Source: Nemorincola sp044225795 (GTDB lineage: Bacteria > Bacteroidota > Bacteroidia > Chitinophagales > Chitinophagaceae). Taken from it: a stretch of 64,000 nucleotides of DNA. This document shows, in pieces, positions 1 through 10,036 of the stretch (position 1 is the first letter of the stretch; each line of letters starts with the position of its first letter). Below the pieces are notes generated by a model. The model saw only the letters and a list, made by a program, of their open reading frames with translations. It ran no database searches and was not told the origin of the DNA. The position numbers were made by a program, and so were the translations under genes. The stretch is taken from the NCBI GenBank assembly GCA_044225795.1, contig JBGAIF010000001.1, forward strand, positions 496,001-560,000, given 5' to 3'.

Positions 1-179
1 GTAAGATATGGCGTCAGCAGGTAGTTAATGAACTTAGCTGCTATGGAACTGATACCATACCATGCTGTCTGACCTGCTAGTTTTTTTATGGACACTTTGA
101 GAAATAAATAGTAAAAACGAAAAGTAAAAAAGCGTCTTTGTATTTTCTACACTTTATTCAAAGGGACCGCAGCCTGCAC

Positions 180-1229
180 CTACTCTATTGTCCAGGTCTC
201 CTTGCCGGACAACAGCTTATCCAGGTTTCCCTTGCCTTTGGTAGCTATCATCTCCTCTATCTGTAGTTGCAGCTCATCTTCATAAGTTGGCCTTTCCTTG
301 GCAAAGAAAACTCCGAACGGACGCGGAAGACGGTCGGCGTAGGATGGCTCATCGAAGAAACGCGTGAGCATCTGGGCCTTGTAGAAGTCGTGTTCGTCAT
401 GAATCCAGAGGTCATCTGCGCTGTAGCCCGCACCAAGGTCCACCACTTGTGGCTTGTAGCCATCCAACCTGATCCCTTTTTCCTTATTCGCCCCGTATAT
501 CATTGGCTGACCTTGCTCCAGGGTAAGTGTTTCGATAGGTTTTGTTCCTTTTTCCGTGAATATTTCGAATGCGCCATCATTGAAGATGTTGCAGTTCTGG
601 TATATCTCGAGGAACGAGGCGCCGTGATGCCCGTTGGCACGAAGCAGCATTTGCTGCAAGTGCTTGGGATCCCTGTCCATACTACGGGCGATAAAAGTAG
701 CATCAGCACCCATGGCCAGCGCCATTGGATTGAACGGATGGTCTATACTTCCGGCCGGTGTGGATTTGGTCACTTTATTTATTTCGGAAGTAGGTGAATA
801 CTGTCCCTTTGTGAGCCCGTATATCTGGTTGTTGAAGAGCAGGATGTTTACGTCAAAGTTCCTCCGCAGCAGGTGAATAGTATGGTTACCTCCTATACTC
901 AATCCGTCACCATCACCTGTCACTATCCATACGCTCAGCTCGGGGCGGGATGCCTTCAGGCCGGAAGCTATGGCTGTAGCCCTGCCATGTATGGAGTGCA
1001 TACCATATGTATTCATATAATACGGGAACCTGGAGCTACATCCGATACCCGAAATAATAACAATCTGCTCGCGCGGGATACCCGTTTGCGGCAATATGGT
1101 CTGAACCTGTTTCAATATAGAATAATCTCCGCATCCGGGGCACCACCTTACTTCCTGGTCGGTAGCAAAATCTTTTGCCGTTAGCGCAGGGCGCACCTGT
1201 CCTTCCGCGGGCATGACAACATAACTCAT
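180..1229 (-). CDS. korB: 2-oxoacid:ferredoxin oxidoreductase beta subunit
   Basis: Beta subunit of a thiamine-diphosphate dependent 2-oxoacid:ferredoxin oxidoreductase (2-oxoglutarate or pyruvate type), which binds TPP and passes electrons from oxidative decarboxylation to ferredoxin. Seen: W-C-P-G-C-G-D near residue 29 from the chosen start, the TPP/Mg motif GDGDGLSIGGNH, then NNQIYGLTKGQYSPTS; about 349 aa, a normal length. The frame is open to a GTG at 1238, but that codon lies inside a TAATTTTG promoter box, so the ATG at 1229 is preferred. The usual partner, the alpha/gamma subunit, is not upstream; the gene to the right is divergent. The 179 bp to the left hold no gene I can support, so the partner may lie beyond the window edge. 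The choice of 2-oxoacid cannot be made from this subunit. Confidence 0.93.
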   Translation of the reverse strand: MSYVVMPAEGQVRPALTAKDFATDQEVRWCPGCGDYSILKQVQTILPQTGIPREQIVIISGIGCSSRFPYYMNTYGMHSIHGRATAIASGLKASRPELSVWIVTGDGDGLSIGGNHTIHLLRRNFDVNILLFNNQIYGLTKGQYSPTSEINKVTKSTPAGSIDHPFNPMALAMGADATFIARSMDRDPKHLQQMLLRANGHHGASFLEIYQNCNIFNDGAFEIFTEKGTKPIETLTLEQGQPMIYGANKEKGIRLDGYKPQVVDLGAGYSADDLWIHDEHDFYKAQMLTRFFDEPSYADRLPRPFGVFFAKERPTYEDELQLQIEEMIATKGKGNLDKLLSGKETWTIE

Positions 1230-1237
1230 AGAAGGCA

Positions 1238-1245
1238 CAAAATTA
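1238..1245 (-). promoter_or_regulatory. Bacteroidota -7 box for korB
   Basis: Minus-strand TAATTTTG matches the Bacteroidota -7 consensus TAnnTTTG. It ends 8 nt before the korB ATG at 1229, so the transcript would have almost no leader. No clear TTG lies about 19 nt further upstream. Confidence 0.5.
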
Positions 1246-1353
1246 CACCATTACGGGCAGGGTATAAAACATAAAATCTGTATTTTATTAAAATTTTAGA
1301 ATATTGCTTACATTTAAAGCCCATAATTCTTAAAAGAAACTGCTCAATAGTTT

Positions 1354-1806
1354 ATGAAACAAATAATAACGTTAGCTGCTTCCCTGCTCGTTTGCGGCAC
1401 GTCGTTCGCACAAAAAGGCGGTAAAAATGATAATGACCCCGCAAAGGTTCAACGCCAGCTTATAGCCAGTGGCCGATGCGCTCTTACGGGTGTGTTTACC
1501 GATGCTCATAACAGGCCGATAGAAGGCGTTAAGGCGTTCATCTATCAGAAGGACTCATCGATCATTGCTTCGGGCTTTTCTGATGCCAGCGGGCATTATG
1601 AGACCAACTCTGTGCTCAAGGGCGATTATACCATCAAGCTGGTATACCCTTCTGCAAAGGCAATGGTGGTTTCGGGAATGCCACTGAAGCCCGGCTTTAA
1701 CCAACTTAATATCAAGTCTGACGCGCCTGCTACAGACACGACCATGCAGGCCTCCAGCTTTATGCCTAAACCGGCAGAAAAGAAGAAAGCTGCTCCGAAA
1801 CACTAA
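1354..1806 (+). CDS. Secreted protein with a carboxypeptidase-regulatory-like domain
   Basis: A 150-aa protein of unknown role. Residues 1-19 form a Sec signal peptide (MKQ, hydrophobic core, G-T-S-F-A-Q cleavage region). Residues about 45-110 read as a small beta-sandwich of the carboxypeptidase regulatory-like kind (LTGVFTDAHNRPIEGVKAFIY, then GHYETNSVLKGDYTIKL), a fold common at the N-terminus of Bacteroidota outer-membrane proteins but here standing alone. The tail is low complexity and Lys/Ala-rich (PKPAEKKKAAPKH). Probably periplasmic or surface located. It is divergent from korB and followed by a strong hairpin. No catalytic residues are visible. Confidence 0.75.
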   Translation: MKQIITLAASLLVCGTSFAQKGGKNDNDPAKVQRQLIASGRCALTGVFTDAHNRPIEGVKAFIYQKDSSIIASGFSDASGHYETNSVLKGDYTIKLVYPSAKAMVVSGMPLKPGFNQLNIKSDAPATDTTMQASSFMPKPAEKKKAAPKH

Positions 1807-1820
1807 CAATAAGGAACATA

Positions 1821-1859
1821 AAATAAGGAAGCCTTGCTTATAGCAAGGCTTCCTTATTT
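1821..1859. terminator. Bidirectional terminator between convergent genes
   Basis: A 17-bp perfect stem (1821-1837 pairs with 1843-1859) around a 5-nt loop TTATA. The outer stem is A-rich on the left and T-rich on the right, so it can act on both strands. It lies between the stop at 1806 (+) and the PorP-type gene ending at 1880 (-). Confidence 0.9.
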
Positions 1860-1879
1860 ATATCTTGTCTGTACGGTTG

Positions 1880-2941
1880 TTATCTGAATGTACCACCAAC
1901 AGGGTCTGCGAAACGTGGACACATTATCGGGTCGCGCGCGTCTTTCCTGTGATTGTAGCTACCTCTTACATACAGCGTGATCTCAGTAGCTGAAGCGCTG
2001 CCCGCGCGTGCCGCGAGAGTGGAGTTGTTCGAATCATAAGAATAACCAATGCTCAGGTTCTTATAGTCGATCTTGATGGTTGGAATGAACGCATCATTAA
2101 CGCGATAGAACGCACCGAAATGCAGCGAGAAGATACTCGGCAGTCCGGGAGGCATGCTCTTGTATGTAAACAAGCCGCCAACGAGGAATTCGCTGAACGG
2201 ATGTTGCACACTGTAGTTAGTGTGTACGCTGAAACTGAACTTCTCTGTAAGTGGCAAATGTAATCCCGCAGCAAACTGGAATTTGATCGGCAGTTTTACC
2301 CATGTAGCGCCTCCCGAAAATATTTCAGTAGGGCTATTGATGTGGTAAGCGCTCACGCCGAGGTAATAGTTTACTTGTCCCTCCATATCGAGTGAACTGT
2401 TAAGGCTGGCGCCGGCACCTACATCGTAGTTGCTTAGATGCTTATAAATATTGGTCTCACCGGTTGAATTGGTAGCCTGAAACTCTCCGTTCTGATATTG
2501 GTTGGAGGTGGTCATCTTGCTCTGGTCTATGGACCTTGAAATGTAACCACCTGTCAAGCCTACAGAAAGATAAGTATTGTGCTGGTCTTCCATGGCCTTG
2601 TTATAGGCTATTGCCGGATAGATGACATTGGTGGTCATTGCCGTAGACCCGGCCTTATCGAACAGGCCTACTGCGCCAAAACTCAGGTAATCACCAACCT
2701 CACGATTCACCAATATGCGTGTTTCACCGGAAAGCATGGTTGTTGTATATCCCGATGCCGAAACCTCTTTCCATTGGCTGCGATAGTCAATACCAAACTT
2801 ATATTCATCACTGAATATACCGGTCAGGCCCGGGTTACGCAAGATCGCATTCTCATAAAACTGCGAGAAGTGCTGGTCCTGGGCATGGCTGCTTAGACCC
2901 AACAGCATGCTTGCAGAAAATATTGCTAAATAACGTTTCAT
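1880..2941 (-). CDS. PorP/SprF family type IX secretion membrane protein
   Basis: A 353-aa outer-membrane beta-barrel of the PorP/SprF family, which partners with type IX secretion (T9SS) cargo carrying a type B C-terminal signal and helps display it on the cell surface. Seen: signal peptide MKRYLAIFSASMLLGLSSHAQ, then the family start QDQHFSQFYENAILRNPGLTGIF, and alternating beta-strand segments including the SIGYSYD strand near the C-terminus. It starts 22 bp after the stop of the 1739-aa repeat protein on the same strand, the usual cargo-PorP pairing, so the two are probably co-transcribed from the promoter at 8258-8287. The C-terminus ends in a short loop (RFADPVGGTFR). Confidence 0.92.
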   Translation of the reverse strand: MKRYLAIFSASMLLGLSSHAQDQHFSQFYENAILRNPGLTGIFSDEYKFGIDYRSQWKEVSASGYTTTMLSGETRILVNREVGDYLSFGAVGLFDKAGSTAMTTNVIYPAIAYNKAMEDQHNTYLSVGLTGGYISRSIDQSKMTTSNQYQNGEFQATNSTGETNIYKHLSNYDVGAGASLNSSLDMEGQVNYYLGVSAYHINSPTEIFSGGATWVKLPIKFQFAAGLHLPLTEKFSFSVHTNYSVQHPFSEFLVGGLFTYKSMPPGLPSIFSLHFGAFYRVNDAFIPTIKIDYKNLSIGYSYDSNNSTLAARAGSASATEITLYVRGSYNHRKDARDPIMCPRFADPVGGTFR

Positions 2942-2963
2942 CTCCTCTTATTTTTTGTTTTTA

Positions 2964-5900
2964 CTACCTCACAAGGGATACATCCCCCTTATAGTTGAAC
3001 GGATCTCCACCCATTTCACAAGTTGCCTTGATCACATACATATATACATCCGGAGGCAGCACCTCGCCTTTGTAAGTACCATCCCAACCTGCGGCCGGAT
3101 CGTTAGAGTTGATATTCTCTACCTGGTACACAAGCTGACCCCAGCGGTTGTAAATGCTGAACATATTGATGGTCTTAAGACCCTTGCCACTGATGTAGAA
3201 CCTGTCGTTCATACCGTCACCATTTGGTGTGAACGAGTTAGGAATATACACCTGCTCGCTGTTACATCCACTCTTGAATGTTACGGTATCATAAGATGTA
3301 CATCCGTAGATAGAAGTAACCGCAACTGTATACTGAGTTTGAGCACCCGGTATCACCTTTGGATTAGCACACGTATCGCAGGATACAGACCCGCCCGGTG
3401 TCCAGAGGTAGCTCTTCACAAGTGTATTGGTCACTGTAGTGTTCAATTGTATCTCCGTTCCGGTATACACCTGTTTCGCAGGCGGCGTGAGTTGGATCAC
3501 AGGATATGGCTGAACAAATACCGTTACCGGTACAGTATCTCTGAAACAGGCATTCTCAGTGATCACCAACGTATAGGTTGTAGTGACATCAGGCGTAGCA
3601 ACCGGATGAGAACTTGTCGGATCGTTGAGGCCGTAAGCAGGGTACCACATATAGGTAGGTATATCCAGGTTGCTGTATGTGCTGTGGCTGGTAGCCATCA
3701 GGTGCGCGCTGGTACCAACACATATATTGGTGTCCGGACTAACAAAGTTGATGTTTGTATCCAGTACTGAAACGTTCACCCTGATCGAATCGAAGCAACC
3801 GAACTTGGTATAACCTGTCAGGAGGTACTGCATGTTGAATGTATCTGTAGCTATCGGATTAGCACATGAGTCGCAAGACAGGAACAGGTTTGGAGACCAC
3901 ACGTAGCCCCATGCCCCGAACGCCAGCAACTGCAACGGTGTTCCACGACAAAGAGTTATCGGGAAGATATCCGGCTCAGCAACAGCCGACAGCTTTGGTC
4001 TTGGCATTACGGTAACCTTGTGCAGCACAGAGTCTTTACAACCCCATCTGTCTATGGCTGTAGCCACATAGGTGATCGTCTGCGTAGGCTGTGCTACTGT
4101 AGTATCACAGATCGTACAATTAAGTCCTATAGGCGGAGTCCAGGCAAAACTACTTCCATCCCTGCCCGATGCACTGAGCATAGCCGTATCGCCGATACAT
4201 ATACTGTCGCGGCCAACAACCTTGATATGGTTGAGCAATGTATCAACAGGAACAGTTACGGTAACTGTGTCCTTACAACCATGTATAGGGGTAGTTCCCA
4301 CTACGGTATATGTAGTTGTAATGGTTGGACTGGCAACAACAACCGGGCCTACCGGGGGCGTCAACGCATAAGTAGGATCCCATGCATAAATGCCGGTAAT
4401 GGTTCCTTCTTCAGCGCCCGATGCTGTAAGGGTTATATTACCGCCACGGCATATCATAGGCGGTGCGGTAATGGTTATGGTAGGCTGTGCAAACACTGTA
4501 AATGACGCAGAAGCCTGGCAACCTGTCTTAGTAAGTATATAGAATATGGTATCAACTCCCGGAGACAAGCTGGTAACAATACCGGACAAATTGCCTATGG
4601 TGTCGATCATTGTATTCTTATTTGTCCATGTGCCACCCGGCGTTGTTTCAGAAAGCGTTGTTGAGAACCCGATACAGACGTAATAATTACCCAATATCGC
4701 CGATGGCACCGGGTTAATTCTTACATCCCGGGTCGTATAACATCCGGTCGGCAGTTTATAAGTTATCGTAGCTGTTCCCGCGGATACACCAAGGATATCT
4801 CCCGATATACTATCTACGGAGGCTATGGATGTATTGCTGCTGGTCCACCTTCCGCCTAATGGCAGATCTGAGAACGTTGTGTAGGCACCAACGCAGGCAC
4901 TATCCGTACCGGAAATGCCATCAGGTAATGGATTCACTTTTATCGTATCAACAGCCTCACAGCCTGTGGGCAGTAAGTAGGTAATGATAGCAGTGCCTGC
5001 TCCGACACCATCCAATCTTCCGGTTACCGAATCTATCGTTGCCACACTTGGATCGCTGATAGACCATTTGCCACCCGGAGTTTTATCGCTGAGCATCATG
5101 AAGTCGCCCACACACATCGAATCAGCCGGCATTATAATATTCGTCAGCGGATAGATGCGTATCGTATCTGTTACAAAACATCCTGTAGGTAATGTATAAT
5201 GTATAGTATCCAATCCCGGCAATACCGCGGTATAGTCACCCGTGCTCGGGTTGATGATGCCTTTCGAAGGTGCCGCAAGGCTCCACATACCTATACCACC
5301 GGGGAAGGTATTTGAGAATATTGTAGTGTAGCCCTGGCATATCGTGCGCGGAGTAGGACCACTTATCGTATCCGGTATCGGATTGATCGTGATAAGTTTC
5401 TGCGCTATACAGCCCGTAGGCATCAGGTAATCGATCAACACAGTTCCTGATGCAAGGCCATTAACGATACCCGTTGCCGAGTCAATTGTGGCAATGGAAG
5501 TATTACTGCTCAGCCATATACCCGCAGGCGACAATGAGTTGAACAGTGTATCTGACGTACCCACACATAGTGCAGAGAAGCCTGTGATGGGCGCCAGCGG
5601 ATAGACTGTGACAATGTAAGTTGCCTGGCAACCTGTTGACGTCGTATACGTGATGATCGCTGTGCCACTGCTGACACCTACAACATAGGTATCTCCACTG
5701 GTCGGGCCGGGAGAGACAGATGCCACCCCGGGATTACCGCTACTCCATGTACCGCCCGGCACAGCATCCGATAGCATTATTGAATCTGTCTGGCATACTG
5801 TATAAGGGCCGGTTATCGGCGCCAATGGATTTACTGTGATCAGGAACGATATGTCGCAGCCCGGGCTCATTGTATAAGACATCAGAACCGTTCCGGAAGC

Positions 5901-8183
5901 TATACCTGTTACAAGACCTGTTACGGGGTCGATGGTCGCGATCGTTGTGTCGGTACTTGTCCATACACCACCTGTAGTAATGTTGGATACCGTGATGGTT
6001 TGGCCGACACACACCGTATCGTCAGGAGTGATGCCCGGCCTTGCAGTAACAGTTACAATCATACTGGCCGTACATCCTGTACTGATGGTATAACTGATAA
6101 GGCACGTACCCGGAGCAATACCGGTAACATTACCTGCAAAATTCACTTTAGCAATTGCTGTATTGCTGCTGGTCCATGTACCCAATGGCGGTGCAGATGA
6201 CAAACCGATCACACTGGCCACACAAACTATGCTTGGCCCGGAAATGGTCGGCAACGGATTTACCGTCACCGTCTTCGTCACATAGCATCCCGTCGGGAAA
6301 GAGAAAGTGATCATAGACGTACCGGCAGTAAGCCCTGTCGCTGTACCCGTAGGATCTATGAATAATACCGACGGATCGGAACTGGACCATGATCCTGCCC
6401 CCGGACCACTCGTATATTTTACAACCTGGCCTACACACAATGAATCCGGACCTGTGATGGCCACAGGCAGCGGATTGATGGTGACCGTGTACATTTCGGC
6501 ACATCCGGTAGGTAGTGTATAGTAGATAGTATCCATGCCGCCCGTCACGCCATACACTGAAAGCGTTCCCGAAAGCGTCGCATTGCCGTTGGTGATACTC
6601 CATACTCCTCCCCCGGTTGCATCGCTGACCACTATCACCGAATCGCCAACGCACTCAGCACCGGCAGTACCCATAATAGGTGATGGCAACGGATTTACCG
6701 TTACAGCCATTGTATCCATACAGCCCGTAGGCAGCGTATAGGTGATGACCGCAGTTCCTATGGCAATTGAGCTGACAACGCCGCCACCATTTATTTTAAC
6801 TATTGTTGTATCACTGCTTGTCCATTTACCGCTGCTGATAGAGCCGCTCAATGTAGAGTTCTGGCCAAGGCAAAGATTTGCTGAACCGGAGATCACCGGC
6901 AGTGGGTTTACAAACACTACTGTATCGGTATAACAACCGGTAGGCAGCGTGTACTTGATGTGTGAAATACCAAATGCAACTCCTGTTACAAGACCCGAAA
7001 CAGAATCTATGGTAGCCACCAGGGTATTGCCGCTGGTCCATTTACCACCTGTAAGGCCGTCGCTCAATAAAGTGGTAGAGCCGGCGCACACTGTATCATT
7101 ACCAACAATAGGGTTGGGTAATGGGTTCACGTTGAATGTATCGTTTACAAAGCAACTTCCGATCCGGTATGTGATGTAATCAACACCGGGGGCATTTGCC
7201 TTAACAATGGCATGACCGGTACAGAGTGTTCCAAAAACAGTTACAGTTCCCGGGCCACCGCTTACGAGACCGCTGGTAAAAACACCGCAACCCAATGCCG
7301 AGTCAGGATTCTTCACCCACATAGAATCAATCCATGCACACATATCATGCACGCCGATACTGTGTGAAGGCGTTTTCTTTACTGTAACAATGAGGCAAGA
7401 CTGACAACCTGCAAGCTTGTAACAGATAGTCGTTGCACCTGCTGTTTTCGCTGTCACATTGCCGGATGCGTCTACTGTTGCAACAGTAGTGTTGCTACTA
7501 GACCACGTACCGCCCGGAATGAAGGCAGATGGATTCTGGTAATTCTCCGTTTCTCCGGTACACAGCGTAGAGAAGCCTGCAATAACATCTGAGCGTATCT
7601 CTGAAAGGTCGGCAAAGTCGGTACCTGCCGGGCCTGTAATTAGACCGGAAACACCTGTTGACGCATTGGCATAAACATACGAAGGCGGCATTGGCGCAGT
7701 TGTTGTAGTTGGCTGCACCTGCAAACCTGTGATCGTGATCTGGTCAGGATTGGCAATACCACCAGCAGTGAACTGTACTGTGATAGAACCGGCGCTGAAA
7801 GCAACAACCTGTGGCGCAAAAGGGCCTGCAGTGAACAGGTCACCACCTGCCGCCGCAGTTATAGTAGGCGTAGATCCAGTGCAAAATTGCCAACCGGGAG
7901 GCGGCATCAGCGTGATATCATCGTTACCATTAGCAAAATCAAAAGACACAGATTCGGTCACCGTAATAGTGCCAAGTGTAGTGCATGAAGGAGCTGAGCC
8001 TATAGTAGAAGATGTGTAGCAAACAAGGGTTCCGCCGGATGCAGGAGTCACAACAACTTGTGCCGAACTCCTATAGCCGGTATAGCAGAAAATAAATGCT
8101 AACAAAAAGATTTTCACCGCTTTAACACGCGCACTCCCCCCTGAACCAAAAGCAGTAAAAAATTGTAAAGAAAATTTTTTCAT
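2964..8183 (-). CDS. Giant Ig-like repeat surface protein with T9SS type B C-terminal domain
   Basis: A 1739-aa secreted adhesin-like protein. N-terminal signal region, then about 13 tandem Big_2-type Ig-like repeats of roughly 85 aa (recurring G-T-W-[ST]-S-[SD]-[NT], A-T-I-D-S, G-T-A-x-I-T-Y, L-P-T-G-C, V-N-P-L-P), then about five PKD-like units with C-D-S-C-A-N-P segments. The C-terminal domain of about 90 aa is of the gliding-motility/CHU_C kind (IPNSFTPNGDGMNDRF, YNRWGQLVY, GWDGTYKGEVLPPDVYMY), the T9SS type B sorting domain. Paired cysteines in each repeat suggest disulfides outside the cell. It is expected to be surface displayed through the T9SS with help from the PorP/SprF protein encoded next. 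A ligand cannot be inferred. Repeat number may vary between strains. Confidence 0.92.
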   Translation of the reverse strand: MKKFSLQFFTAFGSGGSARVKAVKIFLLAFIFCYTGYRSSAQVVVTPASGGTLVCYTSSTIGSAPSCTTLGTITVTESVSFDFANGNDDITLMPPPGWQFCTGSTPTITAAAGGDLFTAGPFAPQVVAFSAGSITVQFTAGGIANPDQITITGLQVQPTTTTAPMPPSYVYANASTGVSGLITGPAGTDFADLSEIRSDVIAGFSTLCTGETENYQNPSAFIPGGTWSSSNTTVATVDASGNVTAKTAGATTICYKLAGCQSCLIVTVKKTPSHSIGVHDMCAWIDSMWVKNPDSALGCGVFTSGLVSGGPGTVTVFGTLCTGHAIVKANAPGVDYITYRIGSCFVNDTFNVNPLPNPIVGNDTVCAGSTTLLSDGLTGGKWTSGNTLVATIDSVSGLVTGVAFGISHIKYTLPTGCYTDTVVFVNPLPVISGSANLCLGQNSTLSGSISSGKWTSSDTTIVKINGGGVVSSIAIGTAVITYTLPTGCMDTMAVTVNPLPSPIMGTAGAECVGDSVIVVSDATGGGVWSITNGNATLSGTLSVYGVTGGMDTIYYTLPTGCAEMYTVTINPLPVAITGPDSLCVGQVVKYTSGPGAGSWSSSDPSVLFIDPTGTATGLTAGTSMITFSFPTGCYVTKTVTVNPLPTISGPSIVCVASVIGLSSAPPLGTWTSSNTAIAKVNFAGNVTGIAPGTCLISYTISTGCTASMIVTVTARPGITPDDTVCVGQTITVSNITTGGVWTSTDTTIATIDPVTGLVTGIASGTVLMSYTMSPGCDISFLITVNPLAPITGPYTVCQTDSIMLSDAVPGGTWSSGNPGVASVSPGPTSGDTYVVGVSSGTAIITYTTSTGCQATYIVTVYPLAPITGFSALCVGTSDTLFNSLSPAGIWLSSNTSIATIDSATGIVNGLASGTVLIDYLMPTGCIAQKLITINPIPDTISGPTPRTICQGYTTIFSNTFPGGIGMWSLAAPSKGIINPSTGDYTAVLPGLDTIHYTLPTGCFVTDTIRIYPLTNIIMPADSMCVGDFMMLSDKTPGGKWSISDPSVATIDSVTGRLDGVGAGTAIITYLLPTGCEAVDTIKVNPLPDGISGTDSACVGAYTTFSDLPLGGRWTSSNTSIASVDSISGDILGVSAGTATITYKLPTGCYTTRDVRINPVPSAILGNYYVCIGFSTTLSETTPGGTWTNKNTMIDTIGNLSGIVTSLSPGVDTIFYILTKTGCQASASFTVFAQPTITITAPPMICRGGNITLTASGAEEGTITGIYAWDPTYALTPPVGPVVVASPTITTTYTVVGTTPIHGCKDTVTVTVPVDTLLNHIKVVGRDSICIGDTAMLSASGRDGSSFAWTPPIGLNCTICDTTVAQPTQTITYVATAIDRWGCKDSVLHKVTVMPRPKLSAVAEPDIFPITLCRGTPLQLLAFGAWGYVWSPNLFLSCDSCANPIATDTFNMQYLLTGYTKFGCFDSIRVNVSVLDTNINFVSPDTNICVGTSAHLMATSHSTYSNLDIPTYMWYPAYGLNDPTSSHPVATPDVTTTYTLVITENACFRDTVPVTVFVQPYPVIQLTPPAKQVYTGTEIQLNTTVTNTLVKSYLWTPGGSVSCDTCANPKVIPGAQTQYTVAVTSIYGCTSYDTVTFKSGCNSEQVYIPNSFTPNGDGMNDRFYISGKGLKTINMFSIYNRWGQLVYQVENINSNDPAAGWDGTYKGEVLPPDVYMYVIKATCEMGGDPFNYKGDVSLVR

Positions 8184-8257
8184 GAGCCTGACCTTAAGTA
8201 AATAATCAAATCATTAGAAACAAGACGGTAAACATACTAAAAAAAGTATTACCGAAC

Positions 8258-8287
8258 GAAAGTTACGTTAAAAATTCTACAAAACAA
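8258..8287 (-). promoter_or_regulatory. Promoter of the repeat protein-PorP operon
   Basis: On the minus strand TTG (8287-8285), a 19-nt spacer, then TAACTTTC (8265-8258), one mismatch from TAnnTTTG. Transcription would begin near 8252, leaving a leader of about 70 nt before the ATG at 8183. Confidence 0.65.
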
Positions 8288-8502
8288 GATGCCTTAACTA
8301 ACGCATTAAATAATATTCAATTGCGGGTTAAAAATCGCCGTTTTTCGGGTAAAAATACCCATTCGCAAATTACCCATATGTCTGCCTTCATAGTCTCGTT
8401 TTTGGCAACACTTTGGAGCTAAACACATTGTTGGTATTTGTTATTTATGTTCGCCTTCTACACATGTCTGCATTTATCATGCGTATGTTCTTAAAACCTG
8501 GT

Positions 8503-8529
8503 AAAAAATATGCCGGAAGAGCTCCGGCA
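8503..8529 (-). terminator. Rho-independent terminator of the nuo operon
   Basis: Read on the minus strand, TGCCGGA, a 5-nt loop, TCCGGCA, then TATTTTTTA. It starts 36 bp past the nuoN stop and is the only clear terminator found downstream of the operon. Confidence 0.85.
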
Positions 8530-8564
8530 CATTAAGATTTTATTTAGTGTTACTGTCGGATGGA

Positions 8565-9947
8565 TCAGAAGCCATTCAGGAACAACTGCGGTAAGATACC
8601 GATCAACAATACTATAATGCAAGTAACAACAAGTGTAAGCTTATCTCCTGCAGTCACTTCTGATGCCATTTCGGGAGATCCAGTCTTGAAGTACATGGCT
8701 ATTATTACCCTGAAGTAGTAGTAAACACTGATGGCGGCCATTAGCAATGCAAAGATCACCAGCCACATCAGTTGACCCTGCTGCACAACAGCAAGCAATA
8801 CATAATACTTGGCCATAAAGCCCCCTGTAAGCGGAATTCCCGCCAGCGAGAAAAGGAAGATCGTTGTAGCAAATGCGAGCAGGGGCTCCTTCTTGGCGAG
8901 GCCGTTAAAGCCGTCATAGGTATAGTCTTTCAGTTTTACCAGAACGGAGAAAATACCAATGGACGCAACAGAATAGGCAACGGCATAAATGATGATACCC
9001 TGCCATGCTATGGCATTCACCGCCAACACCGCAAACAACATAAAACCCGCCTGTGCTATGGATGAATACGCCAGCATACGCTTCACACTCTGCTGGAATA
9101 CAGCCGTCATATTGCCTACAAGCAGTGTAGCCGCCGTGATGACCGCCAGCACCAGTGTCCAGTGTGCACTCAGGCTGTTGAACGCTACCTGGAACAAACG
9201 GAGGAAGGCAAAGAACGCGCCTGCCTTTACAATAGTAGCCATATAGGCGGTGAATGGTGTAGGCGAACCGTCATAAACATCCGGTGTCCACATGTGCATA
9301 GGCGCAGCCGATACTTTGAAGCCAAGCGCCACCATAATGAACATGATACCGGCAAGCGCCAGCGGATTCAGGGCGTCACTATGCAGCATAGCCACCATTT
9401 CCATTACGTTGAATGTTCGTGCCGCACCATACAAAAGCGCGATACCCATCAGCAATATGCCCGTAGAGAATGAACCAAGAAGGAAATACTTGAGCGCTGC
9501 TTCACTGCTTTTCAGGTTGCGCTTATCGCTGCCGGCCAGTATGTATTGTGGTATGGACATGATCTCAATACCCAGGAACAACATCAGCATATTGTTGTAA
9601 GTAGCCAGTATGTAAATGCCGCAAAGGATAAAGAAGATAAGGGCAAAGTATTCGGCCACATGAGCGCCTACGCGCTGTATCTCGCGGCCCATAAGTAATA
9701 CATAGAGCAGCGAACAACCCGTCATCAGCGTATTGAACCAAAGGGAATAATGCTCCATGCGCAGCATATTATTGAAGAACAGGTGCGGTTCGTTGGCGCT
9801 GGTTGTGGCAAGATCATAAATATTTACACCGGTAAGTAATAGAAACAGCATTGTGGCAAGGCCGGCAATACTCTTCTTGTTGTTTACCATGATACCGGAA
9901 AACATCATTATGACACCAAAAACTGTAGTAGCAATAATTGCCTTCAT
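8565..9947 (-). CDS. nuoN: NADH-quinone oxidoreductase subunit N
   Basis: Antiporter-like membrane subunit of respiratory complex I, one of three that couple quinone reduction to ion translocation. 460 aa with about 13-14 transmembrane segments. Seen: MEHYSLWFNTLMTG, GIEIMSIPQYILAGSDKRNLKSSEAALKYFLLGS (which includes the conserved transmembrane Glu and Lys), PMHMWTPDVYDGSPTPFTAYM and KRMLAYSSIAQAGFML. It is the last gene of the nuoA-N operon and is followed by a terminator. Confidence 0.96.
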   Translation of the reverse strand: MKAIIATTVFGVIMMFSGIMVNNKKSIAGLATMLFLLLTGVNIYDLATTSANEPHLFFNNMLRMEHYSLWFNTLMTGCSLLYVLLMGREIQRVGAHVAEYFALIFFILCGIYILATYNNMLMLFLGIEIMSIPQYILAGSDKRNLKSSEAALKYFLLGSFSTGILLMGIALLYGAARTFNVMEMVAMLHSDALNPLALAGIMFIMVALGFKVSAAPMHMWTPDVYDGSPTPFTAYMATIVKAGAFFAFLRLFQVAFNSLSAHWTLVLAVITAATLLVGNMTAVFQQSVKRMLAYSSIAQAGFMLFAVLAVNAIAWQGIIIYAVAYSVASIGIFSVLVKLKDYTYDGFNGLAKKEPLLAFATTIFLFSLAGIPLTGGFMAKYYVLLAVVQQGQLMWLVIFALLMAAISVYYYFRVIIAMYFKTGSPEMASEVTAGDKLTLVVTCIIVLLIGILPQLFLNGF

Positions 9948-10036
9948 GTTACAAATTCAAAATTCAAAAAAACTAAAAATTCAAACCCTCCTCAGCCATC
10001 AGCCTCACCGCTTACTTTGACACCGCTATTATCTTT

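Larger units (their letters stand above)
8184..8564. other. Intergenic region between nuoN and the repeat-protein gene
   Basis: A 381-bp AT-rich gap without a gene. It holds the promoter at 8258-8287, a small GGGTA-aaaa-TACCC hairpin at about 8347-8360, and the nuo terminator at 8503-8529. Nothing else is recognisable. Confidence 0.6.

Noticed and set aside
2955..3770. 271-codon frame opposite the giant repeat protein
   Set aside because: Antisense shadow of the repetitive coding region; many such frames occur there.
2964..8183. Regular repeats at about 255 bp spacing considered as CRISPR or satellite DNA
   Set aside because: They encode Ig-like protein repeats in one frame with diverged DNA; no short conserved repeat with unique spacers.
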